From Treponema sp. (lineage in GTDB: Bacteria > Spirochaetota > Spirochaetia > Treponematales > Treponemataceae), in the NCBI GenBank assembly GCA_017940005.1, contig JAGAZO010000005.1:48225-112224 (forward strand): a stretch of 64,000 bases of DNA. Reading direction: 5' to 3'. Positions 1 to 9,082 of this stretch are shown in pieces. The position numbers and the translations under genes are program-made. Under the pieces are notes generated by a model, which worked only from the letters and a program-made list of their open reading frames with translations, was not told the DNA's origin and searched no databases. Positions within the stretch are counted from its first letter, which is position 1, and every line of letters starts with the position of its first letter.

Positions 1-543
1 GTTCTTCATGCGCCAAAGGGTGCAAATAAAAAGCCGAAGAGAGTCGGACGTGGTTCTTCTTCCGGCCACGGTACTACTGCCGGACGCGGTAATAAAGGTC
101 AGCAGTCTCGTTCAGGAAAAAAACTTCCGTATGTTGGATTTGAAGGCGGGCAAATGCCGCTCTACAGGCGCCTTGCGCAACGTGGATTTTCAAATGTACG
201 TTTTAAAACCCCTGTCGTCTGTTTCAATATCGAGGAACTTGAGGCAAAGTTTTCAGATGGCGACACAGTTGACCGCGCAGCTCTCATAGAGAAAAAGCTT
301 ATCTCGTCAAAGAAAAAAGAACAGATAAAGATACTCGGCAAAGGTGATGTTACAAAAAAATTCACTGTAAAGGTCGATAAGATTTCGAAATCTGCAAAAG
401 AGAAAATTGAAAATGTTGGCGGCACGGTTGACGCTGTTGTGGGCGCTCATCGAAAAGAGCGTAACATGGCATATGCAAAGTGGCGCGACGAAAAAAATGA
501 AAAAGCTGCTGCAGTAAAAAATGATGACAAAAAGAAGAAATAA
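1..543 (+). CDS. rplO: 50S ribosomal protein L15 (5' end cut by window)
   Basis: Large-subunit ribosomal protein L15. The frame is open from base 1, so the true start lies a few codons upstream of the window. The visible N-terminus carries the L15 hallmark KRVGRGSSSGHGTTAGRGNK followed by KGQQSRSG, and FEGGQMPLYRRLAQRGF lies in the core. The C-terminus has a Lys/Ala-rich tail ending in a run of lysines, longer than in many bacterial L15 proteins. It is followed 13 bases later by secY, the standard spc-operon order. Identification is firm; only the start is missing. Confidence 0.95.
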   Translation, partial: VLHAPKGANKKPKRVGRGSSSGHGTTAGRGNKGQQSRSGKKLPYVGFEGGQMPLYRRLAQRGFSNVRFKTPVVCFNIEELEAKFSDGDTVDRAALIEKKLISSKKKEQIKILGKGDVTKKFTVKVDKISKSAKEKIENVGGTVDAVVGAHRKERNMAYAKWRDEKNEKAAAVKNDDKKKK

Positions 544-556
544 GGCGGAATAGAAC

Positions 557-1891
557 ATGGCAGGCAATCCAATTGTGAATATGTTTAGAATAAAAGAACT
601 CCGCAGTCGTTTGCTTTTTACGCTGTTCATCATGGCTGTGTTCCGATTAGGAAGCGTGCTTACAATTCCGGGAATTGATGCAAACGTCCTGCTTGCATAT
701 TTTGATGAGTTGGCGGCACAGAATAAAAATGCTTTTGCAAGCTACATGGATTTTTTTGTTGGCGGCGCATTTTCCAATTTTTCTGTTTTTATGCTTGGCG
801 TTATGCCGTATATTTCTACGCAGATTATCATGCAACTCGCGATTATCATCTTCCCATCTCTTAAACGGATTGTAGAAGAAGATGGCGGTCAGCGAAAAAT
901 TGCCATGTGGACACGCGTTGGCACAATATTGGTATGTTTGTTACAGTCGTATGCAGTGACTGTATACGCATCAAGCATACCAGGTTCAATTGTCATTGAA
1001 AATAGACTCGCATTCCGTTTGCTTGCAATGATGACGGTGACAACGGGCTCAATGATTACGATATGGTTAGGCGACCAAATTACCGCACGTGGCATTGGCA
1101 ACGGCATCTCAATGATGATTTTTGCCGGTATTGTAGCTCGCCTTCCTCGAGCAATAGTTGACTTGTGGCAGGGTATTCGGAATGGCTCTGTTCAGCCAGT
1201 GTTTGCTATTATTGTGCTCGTGATGTTTCTCGGTATTATTGCCCTTGTTGTGTACGAGGAATCTGGTGAACGAAAAATTCCTGTGCATTATGCAAAACGT
1301 GTTGTAGGCAGAAAAATGTACGGCGGACAAAATACATACATTCCATTTAAAGTCAATCCGTCAAATGTAATGCCGCTTATTTTTGCATCATCACTTCTTA
1401 CGTTCCCTATTCAGCTTATTCAAATGTTTGGAAGCAATCAGAATTCTGCGCGCTGGGTATCGAGGCTTGCTGTATTCTTGACCCCGAACGGATTGTGGTA
1501 CAATATTTTATTTATCATACTTATCGTCTTCTTCGCATACTTCTACACTCAGGTTACATTGAATCCTACGGAAATTGCGAAGCAAATACGGGAAAACGGC
1601 GGCTCCATTCCCGGTGTTCGCACCGATAAAACAGAAGAATATCTGCAAAAGATTTTGAATAGACTCATATTGCCTGGCTCGTTGTTCTTGTGTATAATGG
1701 CGGTGCTCCCGACAGTCATTCAAACGCTTTTCAAATTTCCGCAGTCAGTTGCGATGCTTATGGGCGGTACGTCTTTGATAATCATGGTTGGTGTCGATTT
1801 AGATACGATGAGTCAGATTGAAGCGTTGCTCAAAATGCATCATCACGATGGGCTTGTGTCGAAAGGCAGAATCAGATCGCGAAGGTTGTAG
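557..1891 (+). CDS. secY: Protein translocase subunit SecY
   Basis: Central channel subunit of the SecYEG translocon in the inner membrane. The 444-residue length and about ten hydrophobic segments fit the family. Recognisable stretches are the N-terminal IKELRSRLLFTLFIMAVFRLG, the plug/TM2 region with GVMPYISTQIIMQL, ARGIGNGISMMIFAGI, and the cytoplasmic loop ERKIPVHYAKRVVGRKMYGG that contacts the ribosome and SecA. It lies between rplO and rpmJ as in the spc operon, with a purine-rich site (AAGGCGG) before the ATG. Confidence 0.97.
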   Translation: MAGNPIVNMFRIKELRSRLLFTLFIMAVFRLGSVLTIPGIDANVLLAYFDELAAQNKNAFASYMDFFVGGAFSNFSVFMLGVMPYISTQIIMQLAIIIFPSLKRIVEEDGGQRKIAMWTRVGTILVCLLQSYAVTVYASSIPGSIVIENRLAFRLLAMMTVTTGSMITIWLGDQITARGIGNGISMMIFAGIVARLPRAIVDLWQGIRNGSVQPVFAIIVLVMFLGIIALVVYEESGERKIPVHYAKRVVGRKMYGGQNTYIPFKVNPSNVMPLIFASSLLTFPIQLIQMFGSNQNSARWVSRLAVFLTPNGLWYNILFIILIVFFAYFYTQVTLNPTEIAKQIRENGGSIPGVRTDKTEEYLQKILNRLILPGSLFLCIMAVLPTVIQTLFKFPQSVAMLMGGTSLIIMVGVDLDTMSQIEALLKMHHHDGLVSKGRIRSRRL

Positions 1892-1942
1892 CTTGCGCGA
1901 ATTATTCAGTAAAATGGATTTTTATAATAGATGGAGGCTTGT

Positions 1943-2056
1943 ATGAAAGTACGTACCAGCGTAAAACCTATCTGTGCAAACTGTAAGGTTATTAGACGAG
2001 GCGGTATTGTCCGCATTATTTGTTCAAACCCAAAGCATAAGCAGCGACAAGGATAA
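1943..2056 (+). CDS. rpmJ: 50S ribosomal protein L36
   Basis: A 37-codon gene encoding the smallest large-subunit protein, starting [20 protein letters not shown]. The zinc-ribbon ligands are intact: C11, C14, C27 and H32 (CxxC followed by CxxxxH), so this is the zinc-binding form. GGAGG precedes the ATG by about seven bases and rpsM follows 12 bases after the stop. The secY-rpmJ-rpsM order is typical. Confidence 0.95.
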   Translation: MKVRTSVKPICANCKVIRRGGIVRIICSNPKHKQRQG

Positions 2057-2068
2057 GGAGAAAATATA

Positions 2069-2437
2069 ATGGCAAGAATTGAGGGTGTAGATATCCCGAA
2101 TAAGCACATATTCATTGCGCTTACGTATATTTATGGAATCGGTCGTTCTTCTGCAAATGAGATTTGCAAAAAGACGGGAATTGATCCGCATAAATTAGCA
2201 AACGATTTAACCGAAGAGGAATTGGCAAAAATCCGCGACATAATTGATAAAAATTATAAAGTGGAAGGGCATCTCCGTACGGAAGTCGGTCTTAATTTAA
2301 AGCGTCTTATGGATATTGGCTGCTATCGTGGGCTTCGGCATCGTAAAGGGCTTCCTGTGCGAGGGCAGCGTACGCGCACAAATGCTCGCACGCGCAAAGG
2401 TAAGAAAAAGACTGTTGCCAATAAGAAGAAGGCGTAG
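2069..2437 (+). CDS. rpsM: 30S ribosomal protein S13
   Basis: Small-subunit head protein contacting tRNA and the subunit bridge. The 122-residue product starts [20 protein letters not shown] and contains the helix-two-turn-helix region ([17 protein letters not shown]) and the conserved [20 protein letters not shown] followed by RTRKGKKKT. The start has AAGGAG about eight bases upstream. Length and motifs are normal. Confidence 0.97.
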   Translation: MARIEGVDIPNKHIFIALTYIYGIGRSSANEICKKTGIDPHKLANDLTEEELAKIRDIIDKNYKVEGHLRTEVGLNLKRLMDIGCYRGLRHRKGLPVRGQRTRTNARTRKGKKKTVANKKKA

Positions 2438-2544
2438 TAGAGTACACATCTGCTGTTGTTTGCAATAAAGAACAGCAGCGAGATTGTGCCGTTGTATGAA
2501 AATTGCGGCACACAGCAAATTATGATTTTTATATAGGAGATAAA

Positions 2545-2931
2545 ATGCCTGCTGCTAAAAAAACAAAGCGAAAAGAGAAAAAGAGTGTATACGAAGGTAA
2601 TGTATATATTCAAGCAACATTCAATAATACTATCGTGACTGTTACCGATTTGAAAGGCAATACAATTTCATGGGCTTCTTCTGGCGGGCTTGGTTTTCGC
2701 GGAGCTAAAAAATCAACGCCGTTTGCCGCACAGTCTGTTGCAGAAACAGCTGTTCAAAAAGCGCTTTCAAGCGGTTTGCGTGAAGTTCATGTATATGTAA
2801 AAGGGCCGGGAATGGGGCGTGAAAATGCAATTCGTTCACTCGGAAATTTAGGGCTTAAAGTAAAATCTATTTCCGACACTACGCCGATTCCACATAATGG
2901 TTGCCGTCCACGAAAAACACGTCGCATGTAA
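2545..2931 (+). CDS. rpsK: 30S ribosomal protein S11
   Basis: Small-subunit platform protein, 128 residues from the chosen ATG. An in-frame upstream start would add 14 non-conserved residues; the ATG at 2545 is preferred because AGGAGA sits four bases before it and the product then starts [13 protein letters not shown] like other S11 proteins. The core has [18 protein letters not shown] and the C-terminal [13 protein letters not shown] is diagnostic. It follows rpsM after a 107-base gap, the longest inside this operon. Confidence 0.96.
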   Translation: MPAAKKTKRKEKKSVYEGNVYIQATFNNTIVTVTDLKGNTISWASSGGLGFRGAKKSTPFAAQSVAETAVQKALSSGLREVHVYVKGPGMGRENAIRSLGNLGLKVKSISDTTPIPHNGCRPRKTRRM

Positions 2932-2943
2932 GGAGTTTGACAA

Positions 2944-3579
2944 ATGGCAAGATATACAGGACCTGTCTGCCGCTTGTGCAGGGCAGAACAAAAAAAATTG
3001 ATGCTTAAAGGCAAACGCTGCATGAGCGATAAGTGCCCGATTAATAAAAAACGCCCTGCTCCGGGCAAAGACCCAAAAGCGCGTATTGGCAAGCGCAGTG
3101 AATATGGTACGCAGCTTCGTGAAAAGCAAAAAATCAAGCGAATGTACGGTATGCTCGAGCGGCAGTTCCGTTTGACGTTTGAACGTGCACAGCGCATGTC
3201 TGGTGTTACTGGCGAAAACCTTATCCGTTTGCTTGAATCTCGCCTTGATAGTGTAGTGTATCGTATGCGTTTTGCAATGAGCCGTAGTCAGGCGCGTCAA
3301 CTTGTTCAGCATGGGCATATCTATGTGAATGGCAAAAAAGTTGACATACCGAGCTATCAAGTGCGACCGGGCTCTGTAATTGAAGTTCGTGAACGAAGCA
3401 AGCGACTTACACTTGTACAGGACGCATTGTCAGAAATTTCAAAATCAGGAACAATGCCGTGGGTTAGCGTTGATGTTGATGCAGTAAAAGGTACATTCAT
3501 GCAATATCCTATGCGCAATGAGGTTACTGATTTGGCTGATGTAAAAGAGCAGCTCGTTGTTGAGCTCTATTCTAAATAG
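2944..3579 (+). CDS. rpsD: 30S ribosomal protein S4 (zinc-binding form)
   Basis: Primary 16S rRNA-binding assembly protein and, in many bacteria, a translational regulator of its operon. The 211-residue product starts MARYTGPVCRLCRAEQKK and keeps four N-terminal cysteines (C9, C12, C26, C31), the zinc-binding type of S4. The C-terminal half holds the S4 RNA-binding domain (LESRLDSVVYRMRFAMSRSQ, then ARQLVQHGHIYVNGKKVDIP). AAGGAG lies upstream of the ATG. It is followed 15 bases later by rpoA. Confidence 0.97.
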   Translation: MARYTGPVCRLCRAEQKKLMLKGKRCMSDKCPINKKRPAPGKDPKARIGKRSEYGTQLREKQKIKRMYGMLERQFRLTFERAQRMSGVTGENLIRLLESRLDSVVYRMRFAMSRSQARQLVQHGHIYVNGKKVDIPSYQVRPGSVIEVRERSKRLTLVQDALSEISKSGTMPWVSVDVDAVKGTFMQYPMRNEVTDLADVKEQLVVELYSK

Positions 3580-3594
3580 AGATAAGGAGTTCAG

Positions 3595-4650
3595 ATGGCT
3601 CGAAAAAATTTGCTTAAAGGTTTTAGAAAACCGAAGGGCATTACGTATACTCCTATTGATACAAATCCTAATTACGGAAAATTTACAGCGTATCCGTTTG
3701 AAACGGGATTTGGCACGACGATTGGTAATACGCTTCGACGTGTACTGTTGTCTTCAATTCAGGGGTATGCTATTACGTCTGTGCGGATTACATCGTATGA
3801 TGCCGACGGGGTGCCTCATGTTATTTCTAGTGAGTTTGAAGCGATTCCAAATATTGTTGAAGACACACTTGAAGTTATCAATAGCTTGAAACAGGTGCGT
3901 TTGCGTTTGCCAGCCGACATAGAGCAAGATACAATTCTGTATGAGTTCAAAGGCCCCGGCGTGGTAAAAAGCAATGATTTTGTCAAAAACGGTGAACTTG
4001 AAGTGATGACAAAAGATATGCTCATTTTTACGATGATGGAAAATGCGCGCCTTGACATTGAAGTGCAAATTGATTTGGGCAGGGGATATATTCCTGTTGA
4101 AATGAATGAGCGGTATATTGATGTTGTTGGCACAATTCCAATGGATGCTATCTTTACGCCTGTCACAAAAGTAAAATATGCTATTGAACCGTGTCGCGTT
4201 GGACAACGGAACGACTACGATAAACTTGTGCTTGAGATTTGGACAGATGGCACAATTTCTCCAGAAGATGCGCTTGCTGAGGCTGCGAAAATCGCAGATG
4301 ATCATTTTAGGATTTTTATCAATTTTGATGATGATGCTCTTTTTGGTTCGGATGACGGTGATGAAGGTGACAAGCGTATTCGAGATATTCTCAATACCCC
4401 TGTTGACGAACTTGAGCTTTCAGTGCGTTCGTCGAACTGCTTAAAAAATGCGAGTATACGTACAATCGGCGAATTGACAAAAAAAACAGAAGATGATATT
4501 GCTAAAACGCGTAACTTCGGCAAAAAAAGTCTTACCGAAATTAAAGAAAAGCTTCAGGAATGGGGACTGACTCTTGGCATGACGGACTACAGTCATCTGA
4601 GAAATGCTGTTAACTTATCAAAACAGAAGGAAGAAATAGATGAATCATAG
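3595..4650 (+). CDS. rpoA: DNA-directed RNA polymerase subunit alpha
   Basis: Alpha subunit, which nucleates core polymerase assembly through its N-terminal domain and contacts UP elements and activators through its C-terminal domain. The NTD shows the classic [20 protein letters not shown]. The CTD helix-hairpin-helix region ([20 protein letters not shown], ending [14 protein letters not shown]) is intact. The 351-residue length fits the spirochaete family. The start has AAGGAG, and the stop overlaps the start of rplQ by 11 bases, implying translational coupling. Confidence 0.97.
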   Translation: MARKNLLKGFRKPKGITYTPIDTNPNYGKFTAYPFETGFGTTIGNTLRRVLLSSIQGYAITSVRITSYDADGVPHVISSEFEAIPNIVEDTLEVINSLKQVRLRLPADIEQDTILYEFKGPGVVKSNDFVKNGELEVMTKDMLIFTMMENARLDIEVQIDLGRGYIPVEMNERYIDVVGTIPMDAIFTPVTKVKYAIEPCRVGQRNDYDKLVLEIWTDGTISPEDALAEAAKIADDHFRIFINFDDDALFGSDDGDEGDKRIRDILNTPVDELELSVRSSNCLKNASIRTIGELTKKTEDDIAKTRNFGKKSLTEIKEKLQEWGLTLGMTDYSHLRNAVNLSKQKEEIDES

Positions 4651-5152
4651 AACAGGTTTTAACCCACTTTCACGTCCTACTGGGCATAGGCGCGCAATGT
4701 CGCGTAACATGGTAACCTCTCTTTTTAGATTTGAACGTATTACAACAACAAAAGCAAAAGCGAGAGAGGTTCGGCGTTCTGCAGAAAAACTCATTACGCG
4801 CGCAAAAGTTGATTCCGTGCATAATCGCCGTCAAGTTGCAAAATTTATTTCAGATGAGAGAGTGCTGAATAAATTGTTCACAGAAATTGGTCCACGCATG
4901 AAAGAGCGTCCGGGTGGATACACGCGTATTTTGAAGCTTGGATTCCGTCAAGGCGATGCAGCAGATATCGTGCTTCTTGAGCTTGTCGATTATAAACTTG
5001 ATGACGGCAGCGCGGATACAAAAACTGATAAAAAGGTCTCAAAGAAAACATCGGGCGGCACCAAAAAAGCAGCAGATAAAAAGGAGCACGATAAAACTGT
5101 GGCAAAAGAAAAAAAATCTGCTGAAAAACAAAGTGCGGAAGTAAAGGAGTAA
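4640..5152 (+). CDS. rplQ: 50S ribosomal protein L17 with a long charged tail
   Basis: Large-subunit protein near the exit tunnel. The first about 120 residues are canonical L17 ([20 protein letters not shown], then [20 protein letters not shown], and [20 protein letters not shown]). The last about 50 residues are a Lys/Glu/Ala-rich, low-complexity extension absent from short bacterial L17 proteins, making 170 residues in total. The same kind of basic tail is seen on L15 here. The gene overlaps rpoA and is followed two bases after its stop by the zinc-ribbon gene. Confidence 0.95.
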   Translation: MNHRTGFNPLSRPTGHRRAMSRNMVTSLFRFERITTTKAKAREVRRSAEKLITRAKVDSVHNRRQVAKFISDERVLNKLFTEIGPRMKERPGGYTRILKLGFRQGDAADIVLLELVDYKLDDGSADTKTDKKVSKKTSGGTKKAADKKEHDKTVAKEKKSAEKQSAEVKE

Positions 5153-5154
5153 GT

Positions 5155-5412
5155 ATGGCTAAGAATCATAGAGGGACAGGAATCCGCTCGCTGCCGTCGC
5201 ATGGAAGAGGCACATGCCCAGTATGTCATAAAACAGGCGTAAAAATCATCTACGAAGTTGAAATTGACGGAAATAAAGTGATGGTATGCAAATTTTGCAA
5301 TGCTGCTATGAAAAATAAAGCACGCAAAGAAAAACGTGCGCAAAAAGCTGCTGTCTCTGTTGCCGAACCTGCTGCAACGGAAGCTCCTGTTCAAGAATCT
5401 GCTACAGAGTAG
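5155..5412 (+). CDS. Small zinc-ribbon protein of the ribosomal operon
   Basis: An 85-residue basic protein of unknown function. Two CxxC knuckles (C21/C24 and C45/C48) about 20 residues apart form a four-cysteine zinc ribbon, followed by a basic stretch (NKARKEKRAQK) and an acidic Ala/Glu-rich tail. It is tightly linked to rplQ (two-base gap, AAAGGAG before the ATG), so it is almost certainly co-transcribed. The linkage and RNA-binding-like composition suggest a ribosome- or RNA-polymerase-associated role, but that is inference. Confidence 0.8.
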   Translation: MAKNHRGTGIRSLPSHGRGTCPVCHKTGVKIIYEVEIDGNKVMVCKFCNAAMKNKARKEKRAQKAAVSVAEPAATEAPVQESATE

Positions 5413-5415
5413 CTC

Positions 5416-5446
5416 TGTACATATGTGCCAAACGCGCATATGTACA
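5416..5446 (+). terminator. Hairpin at the end of the ribosomal operon
   Basis: Thirteen-base inverted repeat: TGTACATATGTGC, a 5-base loop, then GCGCATATGTACA with one G-T pair. It starts four bases after the zinc-ribbon stop. Only a short T run (GTTTT) follows at 5451, so termination may be inefficient or the hairpin may act as an mRNA 3' end stabiliser. Confidence 0.55.
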
Positions 5447-5663
5447 TGCCGTTTTCATGTAGAGTATTTACCATTGCTGTTTGGTAAGCGTATTGAGTAA
5501 CTGTTTGCCTGTGTCTCATGTAGATGCAGGTGAACATATGTAGTAGTTATGTGTTTTCATTTCTCAATGGTGACAGATTATATGCTCGGGTAAGCAGATT
5601 GCTATGGGCGGTAAAAGCCAAAGGCGAGTAGATGATAGCTTTACCACAGAGCGTTCTAGGTGC

Positions 5664-5692
5664 TTGCAATTCTTTAATATTTTTAATATATT
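5664..5692 (+). promoter_or_regulatory. Putative promoter of the liv operon, in a 341-base gap
   Basis: TTGCAA at 5664-5669, a 17-base spacer, and TATATT at 5687-5692, in an AT-rich tract before livK. The rest of the gap 5447-5753 shows no open gene; a weak dyad (TTACCA ... TGGTAA, about 5468-5488) is the only other structure seen. Confidence 0.4.
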
Positions 5693-5753
5693 AAGTATAA
5701 GTTAAGTAGTTCAAGAGGCGTGTAGCCAGTTTTCATTTTTATGGAGGTTTGAT

Positions 5754-6890
5754 ATGAAAAAAAATGTATGGTTTGTGGTAACTGCACTGCTTGCAGTGTC
5801 GCTTTTTGTGGGATGCAGTTCCGACAGCGACGCAATTAAAATAGGGGGCATTTTTCCACTTTCTGGCAGCGTAGCAGTGTATGGCGTAGAGTGCAAAAAG
5901 GGCATTGATTTGGCAATCGAGGAAATCAACTCGGCTGGCGGTATCGAAGGAAAGCAGTTTGTACTTATCAGTGAAGATGATGAAGGCAATCCTGACAAAA
6001 CAGTTAATGCATATAAAAAGCTCACCACAAAAGACAAGGTGAAAGTTGTCATAGGTTCTCTTACATCTGGCTGCTCGCTGTCTATTACGACGTTAGCACA
6101 AGCTGGTAAAGTTATTCAGATTGCACCTGCTGCAACAGATCCTGCAATTACAAATGCGGGTAACTACATTTTCCGCACGTGCTTCATTGATCCGTTTCAG
6201 GGAGCTGTGGGTGGTAAGTTTGCAGCGGAGACGCTTAATGCAAAACGTGCTGCCATTTTATATGATGTGCAAAACGACTACTCTGTAGGGCTTGAAGAAA
6301 ATTTTCAACAGGCGTTTACAAGTGCTGGTGGACAAGTTGTTGCATTTGAGTCGTATTCGACTGGCGACAAAGATTTCAATGCGCAGCTCACAAAAATCAA
6401 AAACGCGAATCCCGATGTAGTGTATCTTCCCGATTACTATGGTACTGTCGCGCTCATTGCACGGCAACTTCGTGCGCAGGGAATCAATACGCCTATTGTT
6501 GGCGCAGACGGTTGGGATGGCTTGACTGAAAACGCTGGCAACGAAGTGCTGGGTGGATTTTATTCAAATCACTATGCCGTAGATTCAACGGCACCTGCTG
6601 TCCAGCAATTTGTGAGCGCATTCAATGCAAAATACAATTCCAGCCCGAACTCGTTTGCGGCACTCGGCTATGATTCTGTGTATATGCTAAAAGACGCTAT
6701 TGTTGCGGCAGGTTCTACTGATGTCGCTGCAATTCGTACTGCGCTTGAGCAGATAGATGGCGACTACGTTACCGGACATCTTACGTTTGATGCAAAACAC
6801 AATCCAGTAAAGTCGGCAGTTATGCTTGAATTGGTGCGCGGCAACGATGGAAAATTGACGACAGTATACAAAACGACAGTCAATCCGTAA
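5754..6890 (+). CDS. livK: Branched-chain amino acid ABC transporter, substrate-binding lipoprotein
   Basis: Periplasmic binding protein of a LivKHMGF-type importer. It has a signal peptide with a relaxed lipobox (LFVGC, lipidated C21), then the type 1 periplasmic-binding fold: KIGGIFPLSGSVAVYGVECK at the N-terminus, VIGSLTSGCSLSITTLAQAG, and a C-terminal Leu-binding pattern. The length of 378 is typical. A strong GGAGG precedes the ATG. It is followed by a terminator-like hairpin and then the two permeases and two ATPases, so binding protein and membrane components are probably made at different levels. Substrate specificity (Leu/Ile/Val or another amino acid) cannot be read from sequence alone. 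Confidence 0.9.
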   Translation: MKKNVWFVVTALLAVSLFVGCSSDSDAIKIGGIFPLSGSVAVYGVECKKGIDLAIEEINSAGGIEGKQFVLISEDDEGNPDKTVNAYKKLTTKDKVKVVIGSLTSGCSLSITTLAQAGKVIQIAPAATDPAITNAGNYIFRTCFIDPFQGAVGGKFAAETLNAKRAAILYDVQNDYSVGLEENFQQAFTSAGGQVVAFESYSTGDKDFNAQLTKIKNANPDVVYLPDYYGTVALIARQLRAQGINTPIVGADGWDGLTENAGNEVLGGFYSNHYAVDSTAPAVQQFVSAFNAKYNSSPNSFAALGYDSVYMLKDAIVAAGSTDVAAIRTALEQIDGDYVTGHLTFDAKHNPVKSAVMLELVRGNDGKLTTVYKTTVNP

Positions 6891-6914
6891 TATACGTTTT
6901 TTGACTGGTAACGC

Positions 6915-6962
6915 GGCTGTCTCTGAAGGTAATACTGTTAGCTTCGGACAGCCACTTTTTTT
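6915..6962 (+). terminator. Attenuating terminator between livK and livH
   Basis: GGCTGTC at 6915-6921 pairs with GACAGCC at 6947-6953, with extra TGAAG/CTTC pairing inside, followed by a T-rich tail (ACTTTTTTT). Position after livK suggests partial termination that keeps the binding protein in excess over the permease. Confidence 0.75.
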
Positions 6963-7096
6963 ATGCGCGCTGTATGCATCCATCTTGTGCATTGAAAAAA
7001 ATACGCGCACGTGATAATCTAGAGTATTGCAAGCGACTCATTGTTTATGCAGTACGCATTTTATTGAAGGGCGCATGCGATGCGCTTGGAGGATAT

Positions 7097-8020
7097 GTGA
7101 ACACTGGTACTATGTTTGTGCAACAGTTGATAAACGGTTTGTCGCTTGGCTCAATCTATGCGCTCATTGCGCTTGGCTACACAATGGTCTATGGCATTGT
7201 AAAACTCATCAACTTTGCGCACGGAGATGTAGTGATGATGGGCGCGTATGCAGGCTATTTTGTGCTTGTTGCGCTTGGCTCGAATATGTTTGGCACAGTT
7301 GATGTTACAGTGCCCGGCTTGTTGCTTGCATTTGTAACAGCCATGTTTTTTTGTGCGCTGCTTGCATTGTTGATAGAGCGCCTTGCATATCGTCCGCTCC
7401 GTTCTGCGCCGCGCCTCAATTCGCTTATTACTGCGATTGCTGTCGAACTTATTTTGCAAAATACTATGCGCGTGCTGCCGTTTGTCGGTCCTGACCCGCG
7501 CCAGTTTCCTACTATGGAAACGAAAATAATGCAGCTTGGATTTATCGCTATTTCAAATATTCAGCGAGATGTCATCATTGCGAGCGCGGCGCTGATGATT
7601 GTTCTGTATCTGCTCGTCAATTACACGAAAACAGGAAAGGCAATGCAGGCCGTCTCTTTTGACATGCAAGCAGCAAGCCTCATGGGGATAAGCGTGAACC
7701 GCACAATTGCAATCACATTTGTCATTGGTTCTGTGCTTGCTGGTGCTGGTGGTGTTTTGTATGCGACGGCCTATCCACAGATTGACCCGATGATGGGCTA
7801 TATGCCTGGCTTAAAAGCGTTTATTGCAGCAGTGCTCGGCGGCATAGGTTCTATTCCTGGCGCAATGTTCGGCGGTATTTTGCTTGGCATTGCAGAAACG
7901 CTTACAAAAGGGTTTCTTTCATCGCAATATGCAGATGCAATCTCGTTTTCAATTTTAATAATTATTTTGCTTGTAAAACCTGCTGGCATATTCGGAAAAA
8001 ACAGACGCGTAAAAGTGTAG
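7097..8020 (+). CDS. livH: Branched-chain amino acid ABC transporter permease LivH
   Basis: Inner-membrane permease pairing with LivM. It starts VNTGTMFVQQLINGLSLGSI and shows the family signature GYTMVYGIVKLINFAHGDVV, then about eight hydrophobic segments and LGGIGSIPGAMFGGILLG near the end. Start choice: GTG at 7097 has GGAGG at 7088-7092. The frame is open further upstream but without conservation, and the ATG at 7112 has no ribosome site. The product is 307 residues, normal for LivH. Confidence 0.88.
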   Translation: MNTGTMFVQQLINGLSLGSIYALIALGYTMVYGIVKLINFAHGDVVMMGAYAGYFVLVALGSNMFGTVDVTVPGLLLAFVTAMFFCALLALLIERLAYRPLRSAPRLNSLITAIAVELILQNTMRVLPFVGPDPRQFPTMETKIMQLGFIAISNIQRDVIIASAALMIVLYLLVNYTKTGKAMQAVSFDMQAASLMGISVNRTIAITFVIGSVLAGAGGVLYATAYPQIDPMMGYMPGLKAFIAAVLGGIGSIPGAMFGGILLGIAETLTKGFLSSQYADAISFSILIIILLVKPAGIFGKNRRVKV

Positions 8021-8092
8021 CGGCATTGTGCGTTATGTGGCGATTACGCGTTGCATGCAGTTTTAATATTGTATGGGAGTGCTTGAAAACCT

Positions 8093-9082
8093 ATGAGTAA
8101 TTTGAAAAATACAGTAGTTCCTGGCGTATGTGCGGTGTTTATTATCGTTGTGCCTGCGTTGCTCATTCAGTTTGATGTTATTGACGGATACACGGCACAA
8201 ATCATTACGCTGTCAGGAATCAATGCGATAATGGCGTTGAGCATAAATATCATTTGCGGCATTACCGGTCAGCTTTCGCTCGGTCAAGCAGGATTTATGG
8301 CGATTGGCGCATATGCGACTATATTATTTTCTACAAATTTGCATATACCGTTGCCTATTTCAATTATATTGGCAGCAGCTGTTACATCGGTGTTCGGTTT
8401 TTTGATTGGCTTTCCGACACTCAAACTTGAGGGTGACTACCTCGCAATCGTTACACTCGGCTTTGGCGAAATCATTCGCGTTGTCCTTGTCAATTTGAAA
8501 AATATTACCGGTGGTCCAAACGGCAAGCAGTTTCCAACATTACTCACGCTCAACGCGACATTTGCATATCTTGCAATAATTGGCACACTTGTGCTCTTAA
8601 TAATTTTAATACAGAACTTTATACGCTCAACATATGGGCGTGCAATTCTTGCAGTGCGAGAAGACCCTATTGCTGCAAATTCATCGGGCATCAGCGTATT
8701 TAAATACAAGATGATTGGATTTGTAGTCGCATCGTTTGTGGCAGGCATAGGTGGAGCGCTATATGCGCCGTTTATCGGTTTTGTTAAGCCTGAACAGGCA
8801 TCGTTTTCGAGGAGCATTGACTACTTGATTTTTGTTGTGCTCGGCGGCATGGGATCGATGACAGGAAGCGTGCTTGCAGCTTTTGTACTCACATACTTGC
8901 AAGAGTTTTTGCGCTTTTTGCAAAACTACCGTCTGCTCATCTATCCTGTCATTCTCATCATGGTCATGTTGTTTAGACCGCAGGGACTTATGGGCATGAA
9001 AGAATTTTCGTTTGTCAAAACGTTTGATAAAATTGCGCAAAGGCTCTCTCGGAACAAAAAATCGGAGGCGACGAATGCCTGA
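8093..9082 (+). CDS. livM: Branched-chain amino acid ABC transporter permease LivM
   Basis: Second permease of the importer, 329 residues with about nine to ten hydrophobic segments. Family landmarks are GITGQLSLGQAGFMAIGAYA, FPTLKLEGDYLAIVTLGFGE, the EAA-like loop with GRAILAVREDPIAANSSGIS, and VLGGMGSMTGSVLAAF. The end overlaps livG by eight bases. The ribosome site is a weak GGGAG about 13 bases from the ATG. Confidence 0.92.
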   Translation: MSNLKNTVVPGVCAVFIIVVPALLIQFDVIDGYTAQIITLSGINAIMALSINIICGITGQLSLGQAGFMAIGAYATILFSTNLHIPLPISIILAAAVTSVFGFLIGFPTLKLEGDYLAIVTLGFGEIIRVVLVNLKNITGGPNGKQFPTLLTLNATFAYLAIIGTLVLLIILIQNFIRSTYGRAILAVREDPIAANSSGISVFKYKMIGFVVASFVAGIGGALYAPFIGFVKPEQASFSRSIDYLIFVVLGGMGSMTGSVLAAFVLTYLQEFLRFLQNYRLLIYPVILIMVMLFRPQGLMGMKEFSFVKTFDKIAQRLSRNKKSEATNA